From Desulfobulbus propionicus (lineage in GTDB: Bacteria; Desulfobacterota; Desulfobulbia; Desulfobulbales; Desulfobulbaceae): a stretch of DNA of 32,009 nt. The position numbers and the translations under genes were made by a program. The DNA is taken from assembly GCA_002746685.1 (NCBI GenBank), contig PDQK01000018.1, forward strand, positions 1 to 32,009, written 5' to 3'. The notes under the pieces were generated by a model, which was not told where the DNA came from, ran no database searches, and saw only the letters and a program-made list of their open reading frames with translations. This document shows, in pieces, positions 14,798 to 23,850 of this stretch; the first letter of the stretch is position 1, and every line of letters starts with the position of its first letter.

Positions 14798-15568
14798 ATG
14801 GGCAAAGAGAGTTTAACAATTGGTGATACGGAGTTCACCAGTCGGTTATTCACTGGAACAGGCAAATTTGGAGATAATAACCAGATTCCTGAGATGCTTG
14901 CGGCAAGCGGTTCTGAGATGATTACCGTTGCCCTGCGGCGCGTAGACATCAACTCTGTGACAGACAATATCCTCGATTGTATTCCAAAAGACGTTACCCT
15001 GCTGCCCAACACTTCAGGTGCAAGAACTGCTGAACAGGCAATACGAGTGGCCAGAATTGCCCGCGAAGCAGGATGCGGCGACTTCATCAAGATAGAGGTA
15101 ATCACCGATGCCAAGTACCTTATGCCTGATAATTGGGAGACTCTCAAGGCAACAGAGGTGCTTGCCAAAGAGGGATTCACGGTGCTTCCCTATGTTTTAC
15201 CTGATCTCCCTCTGGCTAAACGCCTTGAAGACGCAGGTGCGGCTGCAGTCATGCCCCTTGGTGCTCCCATAGGCTCTAACCGGGGTCTGGAAACCAGGGC
15301 CCTTATCGCCATGCTCATCGAAAACTGTAGTGTGCCCGTTGTCGTGGATGCCGGTATTGGCCTGCCCTCCCAGGCAGCAGATGCCATGGAGATGGGCGCA
15401 GATGCAGTGTTGGTAAACACCGCCATTGCCACAGCAGTTGATCCAGTATCCATGGGACGCGCTTTTGGCTTGGCAGTCCAGGCAGGCAGAACCGCCTTTC
15501 TGGCCCAAGCTGCGGGCCAAAGTGACACAGCGCGAGCGTCTTCCCCGCTGACGGGCTTTCTCGAGTAA
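14798..15568 (+). CDS. thiG: Thiazole synthase ThiG
   Basis: ThiG is a TIM-barrel enzyme that condenses 1-deoxyxylulose 5-phosphate, dehydroglycine and ThiS thiocarboxylate into the thiamine thiazole. Family motifs are [55 protein letters not shown] and [15 protein letters not shown]. The imine-forming lysine is expected in FIKIEV. I chose ATG 14798, giving 256 aa, because GGAGG (14784-14788) lies nine bases upstream. An ATG at 14789 overlaps the thiS stop as ATGA but leaves no spacing to that site. Partner genes thiS and thiH flank it. Dehydroglycine would come from ThiH tyrosine cleavage, the anaerobic route. Confidence 0.96.
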   Translation: MGKESLTIGDTEFTSRLFTGTGKFGDNNQIPEMLAASGSEMITVALRRVDINSVTDNILDCIPKDVTLLPNTSGARTAEQAIRVARIAREAGCGDFIKIEVITDAKYLMPDNWETLKATEVLAKEGFTVLPYVLPDLPLAKRLEDAGAAAVMPLGAPIGSNRGLETRALIAMLIENCSVPVVVDAGIGLPSQAADAMEMGADAVLVNTAIATAVDPVSMGRAFGLAVQAGRTAFLAQAAGQSDTARASSPLTGFLE

Positions 15569-15591
15569 GGAAACTTTTTCAGGAGCAGGAC

Positions 15592-16701
15592 ATGTCTTTT
15601 TATGAAGTAGTTAAAAAATACCAGGATTTTCCCTTTGCTGATTACTTTGCGTCTATCAGCGATGCTGATGTCAGAGCAGCCATAGCCAAGGATCAGTTAT
15701 CTGCCATGGACTACCTGACCCTGCTCAGTCCATGCGCTGCCGCCCACCTTGAGCCCATGGCACAAAAGGCTCGCCAGCTCACCATCCAGTATTTTGGTAA
15801 AACCATCCAGCTTTTTGCTCCGCTCTATATTTCCAACGTCTGCAGCAACCAGTGCATTTATTGCGGTTTTAACAAAAAAAACACTATCTCACGCCAAACC
15901 TTATCCATGGAAGAGATAGAAAAAGAGGCGGCAGCTATTGCCTCAACCGGCATCCAGCATCTGTTGCTGCTGACAGGTGAATCGCGCAGAGCTACTCCCA
16001 TAAACTATCTTGTTGAAGCAGTCACCTGTCTCAAAAAATATTTTGCTTCGGTATCCATCGAAATTTTCCCCATGGATGAAGATGAATACCGGATCATGCA
16101 AAAGGCAGGGGTGGACGGGCTCACCTTGTTTCAGGAAGTGTATGATGCATCCATTTATAAAGCGGTGCATCTTGCGGGTAAAAAAGCAGATTACCACTAT
16201 CGCTTAAATGCGCCTGAACGAGGTGCCCGCACTGGTTTTCGCACGGTAAATATCGGCGCCTTGCTGGGGCTTGGTGAAAGCAGGAGCGAGTGTTTCTTTA
16301 CCGGCCTGCACACCAGGTATCTTGATGATGCCTATCTGGATACGGAGATAGCAGTATCCCTTCCCCGATTTAATGAAGCAGAATGCGATTTTAAGCCGCA
16401 GTACCCGGTGAATGATACAACCTTTGTCCAGTTTTTACTTGCGCTCAGGCTCTTTCAACCACGTGCCGGTATAACCATCTCCACCAGGGAATCCAGTTAC
16501 ATGCGCGATCACCTCATGCACATTGGAGCTACCCGATTTTCAGCAGGTGTTTCAACCAGTGTTGGCGGATATGCAAAGGCTGAAGATTCGACCACACCAC
16601 AGTTTGAGATTACCGATGAACGGAGCGTGGAGCAGGTGGCGGCAGCCATCGCCAGTCAAGGGTATCAGCCCGTGTACAAAGATTGGGTTGAGGCACTGTA
16701 A
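15592..16701 (+). CDS. thiH: 2-iminoacetate synthase ThiH, radical SAM
   Basis: The 369-residue enzyme cleaves tyrosine to dehydroglycine (2-iminoacetate) and p-cresol with a 5'-deoxyadenosyl radical. The cluster motif is C84-x3-C88-x2-C91 in NVCSNQCIYCGFNKKN. Other signatures are LLLTGESRRATP, GLTLFQEVYD, HLAGKKADYHYRL and SLPRFNEAE. Use of ThiH rather than the oxygen-dependent ThiO fits an anaerobe. AGGAGCAGGAC precedes the ATG. Five bases separate its stop from thiF. Confidence 0.96.
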   Translation: MSFYEVVKKYQDFPFADYFASISDADVRAAIAKDQLSAMDYLTLLSPCAAAHLEPMAQKARQLTIQYFGKTIQLFAPLYISNVCSNQCIYCGFNKKNTISRQTLSMEEIEKEAAAIASTGIQHLLLLTGESRRATPINYLVEAVTCLKKYFASVSIEIFPMDEDEYRIMQKAGVDGLTLFQEVYDASIYKAVHLAGKKADYHYRLNAPERGARTGFRTVNIGALLGLGESRSECFFTGLHTRYLDDAYLDTEIAVSLPRFNEAECDFKPQYPVNDTTFVQFLLALRLFQPRAGITISTRESSYMRDHLMHIGATRFSAGVSTSVGGYAKAEDSTTPQFEITDERSVEQVAAAIASQGYQPVYKDWVEAL

Positions 16702-16706
16702 AGAGG

Positions 16707-17261
16707 ATGCATTTCCCGAGAATTGGTATAGCCGGTGCGGGCGGGATCGGCTCCAATGTAGCGCTTCATCTGGTGCGCAGTAACATACCCTGTTTTACCA
16801 TTATCGATTGTGATGTGGTGGAAGCCTCAAACCTGAACAGGCAATTCTTTTTTATAGACCAGGTAGGCAGTAGCAAGGTTGCAATGCTTGCACAAAACCT
16901 GCGCCGCATTAACCCGGAGATTGATATCTGTGCAGTACACCAAAAAATCACTCCTGAAAACATCCATCACCTTTTTGCTGACTGTGATGTGATCGTAGAA
17001 GGCTTGGATGGTGAGGAAGATAAAAAAATGCTCATTGAAGCGTTGCACAATGAAAAACACGCTATCATCGCAGCAAGCGGCATAGCAGGAAGTGATTTAG
17101 CTACCATTACCACCAAAAAGATAGGCAATACCTACATCATAGGCGATCTCTGCACAGACTGTGCTGGTGCTGAACTCACCAGTCATAAAGTGGTTACAGT
17201 TGCAGCACACATGGCCGCCACCCTACTCTCCCTTCTCTCCACCAAAGCAACAAACCAATGA
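16707..17261 (+). CDS. thiF: ThiS adenylyltransferase ThiF, short form
   Basis: The 184-residue E1-like protein adenylates the ThiS C-terminus. The nucleotide loop GIAGAGGIGSNVA lies at 7-19. DCDVVEASNLNRQFFF holds the ATP-contacting Asp and the NLNRQ signature. It is shorter than E. coli ThiF (251 aa) and lacks its C-terminal zinc-binding region; a lone CTDC near the end is a possible remnant or sulfur-transfer site. This short type is known in thiS-thiG-thiH-thiF-thiE clusters of anaerobes. The ATG directly abuts AGAGG with no spacing, but an upstream in-frame stop leaves no other ATG. It overlaps thiE by ATGA. Confidence 0.9.
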   Translation: MHFPRIGIAGAGGIGSNVALHLVRSNIPCFTIIDCDVVEASNLNRQFFFIDQVGSSKVAMLAQNLRRINPEIDICAVHQKITPENIHHLFADCDVIVEGLDGEEDKKMLIEALHNEKHAIIAASGIAGSDLATITTKKIGNTYIIGDLCTDCAGAELTSHKVVTVAAHMAATLLSLLSTKATNQ

Positions 17262-17896
17262 AAGAAAAAACCTTACCCAAAGGCATTTACGGCATTACCG
17301 CTGAAAAATTTTCTTTAGGCCGCTCTAACCTGGATGTGGCTGAGGCAATGATTAAAGGCGGGGTCAAGATCATTCAATACCGCGAGAAACGACATCTCAA
17401 AGACTATTGTGAAATCGTTGCAGAGTGCCGCCAAATGCGTGAGCTTACCAAAAAACTGGGCGCTACCTTTATCGTCAACGACTTTGTTGATATTGCCCTT
17501 TTAGTTGATGCTGACGGCGTGCACGTGGGCCAGGAGGACATGTCCGTTGCAGATGTGAGAAAGCTTTTAGGCCCAGAAAAAATCATTGGCCTATCCACCC
17601 ACTCCCCACAACAAGCTCAGGCAGCGGTACAGGCTGGTGCAGATTACATTGGTGTAGGCCCAATCTTTACCACCCAGACAAAAGAAGATGTGTGTGAGGC
17701 TGTGGGCCTGGAATATCTGGAGTACGTTGCCAGCACTATCCCCCTGCCCTATGTGGCCATTGGCGGCATAAAAGCACATAACATCAGCGAAATTGTCAAC
17801 AGAGGCGCACAAACGGTGTGCCTGGTTACTGAAATCGTTGGTGCGCAAGATGTAACCGAAACCACCCGTTCAATAACAAATCAGATCCTCGGATAA
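17258..17896 (+). CDS. thiE: Thiamine phosphate synthase ThiE
   Basis: The 212-residue TIM-barrel protein joins the hydroxymethylpyrimidine diphosphate and the thiazole phosphate. Signatures are KIIQYREK, FIVNDFVDIALLVDADGVHV, GQEDM, IIGLSTHS and DYIGVGPIFTTQTKED; the YVAIGGI phosphate-binding loop follows. It starts in an ATGA overlap with thiF, so they are translationally coupled. Length is normal. No fused ThiD kinase domain is present, so ThiD must be encoded elsewhere. Confidence 0.95.
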   Translation: MKEKTLPKGIYGITAEKFSLGRSNLDVAEAMIKGGVKIIQYREKRHLKDYCEIVAECRQMRELTKKLGATFIVNDFVDIALLVDADGVHVGQEDMSVADVRKLLGPEKIIGLSTHSPQQAQAAVQAGADYIGVGPIFTTQTKEDVCEAVGLEYLEYVASTIPLPYVAIGGIKAHNISEIVNRGAQTVCLVTEIVGAQDVTETTRSITNQILG

Positions 17897-17922
17897 ACCC
17901 ATAACTTTCAGGAGACCTATTC

Positions 17923-19218
17923 ATGCCTCAATATACCACCCAGATGGATGCCGCTAAACAAGGCATCGTTACGCCCCAAATGCAGGATGTTTTAGCAAAC
18001 GAAGCTGTCAGCGAAGCCTATCTTCTTGAACATGTGGCCAAGGGACAGATTACAATCCCTGCTAATAAAAATCATACAAGTTTAGTCGGTTGTGGTATAG
18101 GCGCCGGACTACGCACAAAAATAAATGTGAACCTGGGGGTTTCTGAAGATTGCTGCAATGTGGAAGTGGAGCTTGAAAAGGTGCGCCGCTCCATAGCACT
18201 GAAGGCTGATGCTATTATGGATCTCAGCACCTTTGGTGACACACGTTCCTTTCGCAGGCGCACTGTTGAGCTATCTCCTGCAATGATCGGGACAGTACCT
18301 GTATATGATGCTGTGGCACGCTACGGAAAAGATGTTGCGGCAATTACTGTGGACGACTTTTTTGACGTTGTTAAACAGCATGCAGAAGATGGAGTGGATT
18401 TTCTGACTATTCATGCAGGTCTGAACCGCACCGCTGTGGAACGGTTAAAAACCAATCCTCGCCTCACCCATGTGGTTAGCCGGGGTGGTTCCTTGCTCCT
18501 TGACTGGATGGACGCCAATGATGCGGAAAATCCATTTTTTGAGCATTACGACCGGCTGCTTGAGCTCTGCCAACAGAATGATGTCACCTTAAGTCTTGGT
18601 GATGGCCTGCGCCCGGGCTGCCTCAAGGATGCCACCGATGCATCTCAGATTCAGGAGTTAATTATACTGGGGGAACTGACCAAACGCTCCTGGGAACACA
18701 ATGTACAAGTGATGATTGAAGGGCCGGGTCATGTGCCGCTCAATGAAATCATCGCGAATATGCAGCTGGAGAAAAAACTCTGTCATGGGGCTCCGTTTTA
18801 CGTGCTTGGCCCGATTGTGACCGATGTAGCTCCTGGGTACGACCACATCACCTCTGCCATTGGAGGCGCAATGGCAGCATCTTACGGTGCAGACTTCCTG
18901 TGTTACGTCACCCCAGCGGAACATCTGCGCCTGCCAGATAAAGACGACATGAAAGAAGGCATCATTGCATCCCGCATTGCTGCCCATGCCGCTGATATAG
19001 CCAAAGGCATTCCAGGTGCAATCAACTGGGACAACGACATGAGCCATGCCAGAAAGGAGCTTGATTGGGAAAAAATGTTCGAGCTGGCCATGGATCCGGA
19101 AAAAGCCCGTGAGTACAGAAAATCATCCAAGCCCATAGATGAAGAGGTCTGTACCATGTGCGGTGATTTATGTGCAGTGAAGCGGAGCAAGAGGGTTCTG
19201 GAAACCAATCCAACCTGA
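17923..19218 (+). CDS. thiC: Phosphomethylpyrimidine synthase ThiC, short anaerobe type
   Basis: ThiC rearranges aminoimidazole ribotide into hydroxymethylpyrimidine phosphate using a radical-SAM mechanism with a C-terminal cluster. The product (431 aa) is the short form without the long N-terminal domain of E. coli ThiC (631 aa). Core motifs include [63 protein letters not shown] and [13 protein letters not shown]. The cluster ligands lie at C410, C413 and C417 in [12 protein letters not shown], a CX2CX3C spacing rather than the usual CX2CX4C. AGGAG ten bases upstream sets the start. It is the last gene of the operon and ends at a hairpin shared with parC. Confidence 0.96.
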   Translation: MPQYTTQMDAAKQGIVTPQMQDVLANEAVSEAYLLEHVAKGQITIPANKNHTSLVGCGIGAGLRTKINVNLGVSEDCCNVEVELEKVRRSIALKADAIMDLSTFGDTRSFRRRTVELSPAMIGTVPVYDAVARYGKDVAAITVDDFFDVVKQHAEDGVDFLTIHAGLNRTAVERLKTNPRLTHVVSRGGSLLLDWMDANDAENPFFEHYDRLLELCQQNDVTLSLGDGLRPGCLKDATDASQIQELIILGELTKRSWEHNVQVMIEGPGHVPLNEIIANMQLEKKLCHGAPFYVLGPIVTDVAPGYDHITSAIGGAMAASYGADFLCYVTPAEHLRLPDKDDMKEGIIASRIAAHAADIAKGIPGAINWDNDMSHARKELDWEKMFELAMDPEKAREYRKSSKPIDEEVCTMCGDLCAVKRSKRVLETNPT

Positions 19219-19231
19219 CTTGAACGTCAGT

Positions 19232-19264
19232 TTCATGAGCTGTGCCATGCCCACAGCTCATGAA
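19232..19264. terminator. Hairpin between convergent thiC and parC
   Basis: A perfect 13-bp stem (TTCATGAGCTGTG with CACAGCTCATGAA) has a 7-base loop. It lies between the two stop codons and could serve both strands. Neither side has a long immediate T-run, so it may be an inefficient terminator or a transcript 3'-end protector. Confidence 0.6.
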
Positions 19265-19269
19265 CAATA

Positions 19270-21267
19270 TCAATCTTTTTTGCTAAACCCCGGTAACTCT
19301 GGAGCTGTTTGCGGTTTTTTCTTCGGTGTTCCCGTAAGGTTACTTACCCTTCTAACCACCCGGTTAGATACTCGCTTCCCCTTGGCAGCAGCTCCCTTAA
19401 TCAGGTATTCATCAAACTCAACCTCAACAAAATTATACCTGGCTCTGCCAGAAGGTACGAGGCTCACTCGGGCGCGGATATCCTTATCACCGGTTACAAG
19501 AAACAGAATGGCTGAGCGTTTATGCTCATCAAAAAGGCGGTATTCCCGGTTAAGGATAAATTTGGGCGTGGTGAACCGCTTCACATAGGTTAAATTTTCT
19601 GTGCCGTTACGATAAATCAGGTTAAAGGTCTGCTGGGGTTGCACCAGGCCCATCCAATAGAGATCACTGCCGATAAACAGCTTTTCCGGTACGGTAATTA
19701 CCTTGTACATCCCGTTTTTGAAGATCAGCAATATGCGATCATACTCTGAGCAACTGAGTTCGGTATCTTTTCGCTGGTTCTCAACTTTTATCTTGCACCC
19801 TACAAACCCGCTTTCCTTCTGATACACAAGTTGCAGATTGGAAAGTGCTGCTGCGCGGGCATCAATCTCGCCTAGGGTGCGCAGCCTGCTTTTTCTGGGA
19901 TACTCGGCACCATACTTATCAAGCAGCTGCTGAATATAGTTGATGGTGAAACCAACCATATCCTTCAACTCTTTTTTGATCCTTTTAATGTTTTTCTCTA
20001 TATCCCGAAGCTCTTTGAGCTGGCGATTGATATCATAGCGGGAGATACGTCGGATTTTAATTTCCAGCAGTCGTTCAATATCTGCTGTTGTTACCTTACG
20101 CTGTAACTCTTCTGCAAAAGGCGCAAGCCCATCACGGACAACGCTAAGCACGCTTTTATAGTTGGTTTGTTCCTCGATTTCCTTGTAGATGCGTTCTTCA
20201 ATAAAAATCTGCTCAAGCTTGCGGGCGTGCCATTTGGCGAGCAACCTCTCCAGCTCCAGCTCCAGCTCTTTTTGCAGGTACCCAACCAGTTTATCCGTGT
20301 TGCGTTTTAACGCCTCTTCAACGGTGATCACCCTGGGCATATTATCTTCAATGGCGATCAGGTTAGGTGATACACTGACCTCACAGTCAGTAAAGGCATA
20401 GAGCGCGTCAATGGTTTCTTCTGCATGAATACCGCGAGGCAGCTTAATCTCCACCTCCACTTCTTCGGCTGTGTAATCGTTTACCGAGGCTATTTTAAGT
20501 TTTCCGGTTCGCACTGCCCGTTCAATAGACTCAATCAGCGATAAGGTCGTTACATTGTAGGGGAGCTCTGTGATGTGAATGGTTTTGGAATCCGGCTGTT
20601 CAATCTTTGCCCGACAGCGAATCTTGCCATTGCCATGATCATAATCAGTTACGTCAATTATGCCGCCACGCTGAAAATCCGGATACAGAATGAACTCTTC
20701 CCCACCAAGATAGGCTATCTGTGCTTTTAGCAGTTCGTTAAAATTGTGGGGCATGATCTTGGTGGCCATACCAACGGCAATCCCTTCTGCTCCCAGTAAC
20801 AGCAACAAGGGAATCTTCACCGGTAAACTGATGGGTTCCTCCATGCGTCCATCATAGGAATCGATAAAGTCGGTCAGGTCTTTATTGAACAGGGTTTCAC
20901 GGGCAAGGGGGGAAAGGCGACACTCGATATACCGTGCTGCAGAGGCCTGGTCACCGGTGTAAATGTTGCCGAAATTCCCTTGTCGATCAATAAGGAAGTC
21001 TTTATTCGCCAGGTTCACCAAGGCGGCAAAGATGGACTGATCACCATGGGGGTGGAGTTTCATGGTCTCCCCAACCACATTGGCAACCTTGTGATAGCGA
21101 CCATCATCCATGTTGTGCAGGGTTTGAAGAATCCTGCGCTGAACAGGCTTTAAGCCGTCATCTACGTCTGGAATGGCACGTTCACGGATAACGTAGGAGG
21201 TATATTCCAGGAAGTTGAAGTCAAACAGCCTGTGCAGCTTGCCGAGTGTACGTTCGCCTGTTTCCAT
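19270..21267 (-). CDS. parC: DNA topoisomerase IV subunit A (ParC-like type IIA)
   Basis: The 665-residue protein has the type IIA breakage-reunion core. The active-site tyrosine is Y113 in SAARYIECRLSP. The winged-helix region around RAIPDVDDGLKPVQRRIL and KLHPHGDQSIF is typical. GAEGIAVGMATKIMPHNF marks the tower-side core. A coiled segment at about 330-450 and a short C-terminal domain follow; the GyrA-box beta-pinwheel seems reduced, which argues for topoisomerase IV or a related enzyme rather than gyrase. It ends in a basic tail. It overlaps parE as TAATG, giving equal subunit synthesis. The pair differs from E. coli ParC/ParE and resembles the divergent topoisomerase IV type of Bacteroidetes and some deltaproteobacteria. 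Confidence 0.88.
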   Translation of the reverse strand: METGERTLGKLHRLFDFNFLEYTSYVIRERAIPDVDDGLKPVQRRILQTLHNMDDGRYHKVANVVGETMKLHPHGDQSIFAALVNLANKDFLIDRQGNFGNIYTGDQASAARYIECRLSPLARETLFNKDLTDFIDSYDGRMEEPISLPVKIPLLLLLGAEGIAVGMATKIMPHNFNELLKAQIAYLGGEEFILYPDFQRGGIIDVTDYDHGNGKIRCRAKIEQPDSKTIHITELPYNVTTLSLIESIERAVRTGKLKIASVNDYTAEEVEVEIKLPRGIHAEETIDALYAFTDCEVSVSPNLIAIEDNMPRVITVEEALKRNTDKLVGYLQKELELELERLLAKWHARKLEQIFIEERIYKEIEEQTNYKSVLSVVRDGLAPFAEELQRKVTTADIERLLEIKIRRISRYDINRQLKELRDIEKNIKRIKKELKDMVGFTINYIQQLLDKYGAEYPRKSRLRTLGEIDARAAALSNLQLVYQKESGFVGCKIKVENQRKDTELSCSEYDRILLIFKNGMYKVITVPEKLFIGSDLYWMGLVQPQQTFNLIYRNGTENLTYVKRFTTPKFILNREYRLFDEHKRSAILFLVTGDKDIRARVSLVPSGRARYNFVEVEFDEYLIKGAAAKGKRVSNRVVRRVSNLTGTPKKKPQTAPELPGFSKKD

Positions 21268-23111
21268 TATACCGGCTCCAAATTGAGGTGATCCATGATG
21301 TACTGACGCCGCTCAGGTGTATTCTTCCCCATATAAAATTTCAGCACCCTGCTCACTTCATGTAATGAATCCATACGCACCTGCTTAAGCCGCATATCCT
21401 CGCCAATAAACTGCTTGAACTCTGGCGGCGATATCTCACCAAGCCCCTTAAAACGCGTTACTTCTATGGATTTATCGGTTTTTCCTTTGGCTTTTAAGGT
21501 GGTAAAGGCCTGGTCCATCTCGGCATCTGAATAGCAGTAGATGGTCTCTTTTTTATTCCGCACCCTGAATATCGGGGTCTCAAGAATAAAGACATGACCA
21601 AGTTTAATAAGTGGCTCAAAATAATGAAGAAAAAAGGTCAGCAATAAATTACGAATGTGCAATCCATCCACATCAGCATCCGTTGCCAAAATAATTCGAT
21701 CAAAACGTAAATTAGAGATAGACTCTTCAATATCAAGGGTTCGCATGAGCGAGTACATCTCGTCGTTTTTATATAACAGGTCCAACCGTTGCCCAAAGAC
21801 GTTCATTGGTTTGCCCTTGATGGAAAAAACCGCCTGGGTCATAGGATCACGAGAGCTGACAATGGAACCGGCTGCCGACTGACCCTCTGTTATAAAGAGC
21901 ATGTTCTCTCGGCCTTCTTTGGAGGGTTTCCCCTTGGAAGGATGGTACTTGCAATCCTTGAGCTGCGGTATTTTCAAGGCGACCTTTTTGGCCTTGGCCT
22001 TGGCTTCGCGGCGAACAGACTGGAGTTCCCGGCGTACCTTTTCATTACGCTGCACCTTTTCCAGCAGCATTTCAGCCACATCCGGGTTCATATAGAGAAA
22101 ATTGGCAACCGCCTCTTTGGTCGTATTGATAAGCCCGGAGCGGATATCGGTATTGCCCAGCTTGTTTTTGGTCTGGGATTCAAAAACCGGCTCCTGAACC
22201 TTTACCGCCAGCACCCCGACCAGGCCATCCCGTACATCCTGACCGCTGAATTTTTTACCGCTGAACTCATTAACACCGGCTAAAAAGCCCTGACGAAATG
22301 CTGAAAGATGGGTTCCTCCCTCACTGGTGTAGGTACCGTTGACAAAGGAAAAGTAGAGTTCGCCGTAATCATCGGTATGGGCAAAGGCAAACTCCATGGA
22401 TTTATCGACAAAATGAACAGGATCGTAAAGCTTACGGGTAGTTACCTCATTTTCGAGCAAATCCTGGAGCCCGTTTTTAGAAAAGAATTCATGTTCATTA
22501 AAATGGAGATAGAGTCCTGCGTTCAGGTAGGCATAGCGCCATAAGCGTTGTTCAACATACTCTTTATCAAAGGTGAACTTTGGAAAAAGCTCAGGGTCTG
22601 GAGTAAACTGGATTAAGGTACCGTTTTTCTCTTTGGTTTCTCCCTCTTCCTCGTCCTGTAACTTTCCGTGATCAAAGGTAGCTTTTTTAAATTGACCGTC
22701 ACGAAAGGCACATACGGTAAACGTTGTGGAAAGCGCATTAACCGCCTTGGTTCCAACCCCATTGAGCCCCACAGAGAACTGAAACACATCGGTGTTATAC
22801 TTGGCTCCAGTATTGATCACCGACACGCATTCAACCACCTTACCCAGCGGTATTCCACGCCCGTAATCCCTGATTTGACAGAAACCGTCTTCGCTGATAC
22901 TGACCTCGACCTTCTTGCCATAGCCCATGATAAATTCATCCACCGCATTATCAATAACCTCCTTAAGCAGGATGTAAATACCATCATCAGGGTGTGAGCC
23001 ATCGCCAAGCCGGCCAATGTACATACCTGGCCGTTTGCGGATATGCTCCAGAGAGCTGAGCGTTTTAATTTTTGATTCATCGTACTGATGTTTGGGTTGC
23101 TGGTCGGCCAT
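21267..23111 (-). CDS. parE: DNA topoisomerase IV subunit B (ParE-like GHKL ATPase)
   Basis: The 614-residue product has the GHKL ATPase motifs. HIRKRPGMYIGRLG starts the domain, EVIDNAVDEF holds the catalytic Glu and Asn, DYGRGIPLGK binds the adenine, and GLNGVGTKAVNALS is the lid. The transducer contains the QTKNKLGN motif. The TOPRIM motifs are LFITEGQSAAG and ATDADVDGLHIRNLL, whose aspartates bind Mg2+. The usual EGDSAGG is EGQSAAG here; the catalytic Glu and DxDxD are kept, so activity is expected. Length fits ParE (about 630), lacking the GyrB insert. It lies 57 bp after the zinc-ribbon gene. Confidence 0.9.
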   Translation of the reverse strand: MADQQPKHQYDESKIKTLSSLEHIRKRPGMYIGRLGDGSHPDDGIYILLKEVIDNAVDEFIMGYGKKVEVSISEDGFCQIRDYGRGIPLGKVVECVSVINTGAKYNTDVFQFSVGLNGVGTKAVNALSTTFTVCAFRDGQFKKATFDHGKLQDEEEGETKEKNGTLIQFTPDPELFPKFTFDKEYVEQRLWRYAYLNAGLYLHFNEHEFFSKNGLQDLLENEVTTRKLYDPVHFVDKSMEFAFAHTDDYGELYFSFVNGTYTSEGGTHLSAFRQGFLAGVNEFSGKKFSGQDVRDGLVGVLAVKVQEPVFESQTKNKLGNTDIRSGLINTTKEAVANFLYMNPDVAEMLLEKVQRNEKVRRELQSVRREAKAKAKKVALKIPQLKDCKYHPSKGKPSKEGRENMLFITEGQSAAGSIVSSRDPMTQAVFSIKGKPMNVFGQRLDLLYKNDEMYSLMRTLDIEESISNLRFDRIILATDADVDGLHIRNLLLTFFLHYFEPLIKLGHVFILETPIFRVRNKKETIYCYSDAEMDQAFTTLKAKGKTDKSIEVTRFKGLGEISPPEFKQFIGEDMRLKQVRMDSLHEVSRVLKFYMGKNTPERRQYIMDHLNLEPV

Positions 23112-23168
23112 GAAGACTCGCTTTGAAAATGTAGTTGTCTTTTTTGAAAAAAATAAAGTGAAAAATGC

Positions 23169-23369
23169 TTATTCCATCATATGAACCCGGCCGCAATCCG
23201 GGCATATCCAGGTTGGGCCATTGCTGATCCCCCAGGTGTTTTCGTGAAAACAGTGCGGACAAATCTGAAATCCGCACGAACAGTTCCAACAAAACGGTTG
23301 TTCTTTTTTACAGCAGTGACATCTGAATTCTTTCCTTCGCCGCCTGCGTTTACTGGTTGTACTGCTCAT
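23169..23369 (-). CDS. Small zinc-ribbon protein, 66 aa, unknown role
   Basis: I do not recognise a named family. After a basic N-terminus (KRRRRRKEF) it holds several CxxC knuckles: CHCC, CWNC, CGFQ-ICPHC and CPDC. Two CPxC-type pairs (CPHC and CPDC, 15 residues apart by intervening HENTWGISNGPTWI) look like a rubredoxin-like or zinc-ribbon site, and the earlier pairs could bind a second ion. The basic stretch suggests contact with nucleic acid. It starts in a TAATG overlap with the cutA stop and precedes parE, so it is a real coupled gene. A role with topoisomerase IV or in metal handling with CutA is only a guess. Confidence 0.75.
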   Translation of the reverse strand: MSSTTSKRRRRRKEFRCHCCKKEQPFCWNCSCGFQICPHCFHENTWGISNGPTWICPDCGRVHMME

Positions 23370-23704
23370 TATACCTCGTCTCCGTCTTCAACAGCAAGCT
23401 GTTCGCCCAGCCAGCTCAGATAGGCCTCTCCTCCGCCTGTAATGGGGGTAGCAATGATTTCCGGGACAGCATAAGGATGGAGCTCTTTAAGAGCTGTTTT
23501 TAATTTGTCAAACACCCCCTTGCTGCTTTTCATGGTACAGAGATATTCCTCGTCCTGCTCAACAGTACCCTGCCAGCTGTACACGGATGTGCATGCTGTT
23601 ATCTGCACGCATCCGGCCAGCCGCATTGCCACAACTTTCCGGGCTATGCCAAGCGCATCGGATCGGTTTGCAACCGTTGTTTGAACCTGAATATAGTCAG
23701 ACAC
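23369..23704 (-). CDS. cutA: CutA1 divalent-cation tolerance protein
   Basis: This 111-residue protein forms the trimeric ferredoxin-like CutA1 fold. The N-terminal YIQVQTTVANRSDALGIARK is typical, and RLAGCVQI, YSWQGTVEQDEEYLCTMKSS and HPYAVPEIIATPI are family signatures. CutA1 was first linked to copper tolerance, but its exact role is uncertain. It is the first gene of the minus-strand run with the zinc-ribbon protein, parE and parC, and is divergent from coaX across 146 bp that hold both promoters. Confidence 0.93.
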   Translation of the reverse strand: MSDYIQVQTTVANRSDALGIARKVVAMRLAGCVQITACTSVYSWQGTVEQDEEYLCTMKSSKGVFDKLKTALKELHPYAVPEIIATPITGGGEAYLSWLGEQLAVEDGDEV

Positions 23705-23850
23705 TATTTACACCTCGCGCAATACCTGTTAGAGAGTTTTTTCAGATACCGTCCTGTGCCGGATCCCGCATCTTCAGGGCAGTTATCTTAACAATCCCAG
23801 ACAAAAAAAACAAATATTGCTAAATGCTGAAGTAAACAGCAGGAGACTGT

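Noticed and set aside
21789..22283. 164-codon frame on the plus strand
   Set aside because: Antisense to parE; translation shows no recognisable domain.
21267..23111. ParE inactivation because of EGQSAAG
   Set aside because: The catalytic Glu and the DADVDG aspartates, ATPase motifs and length are all kept, so I treat it as an active variant, not a pseudogene.
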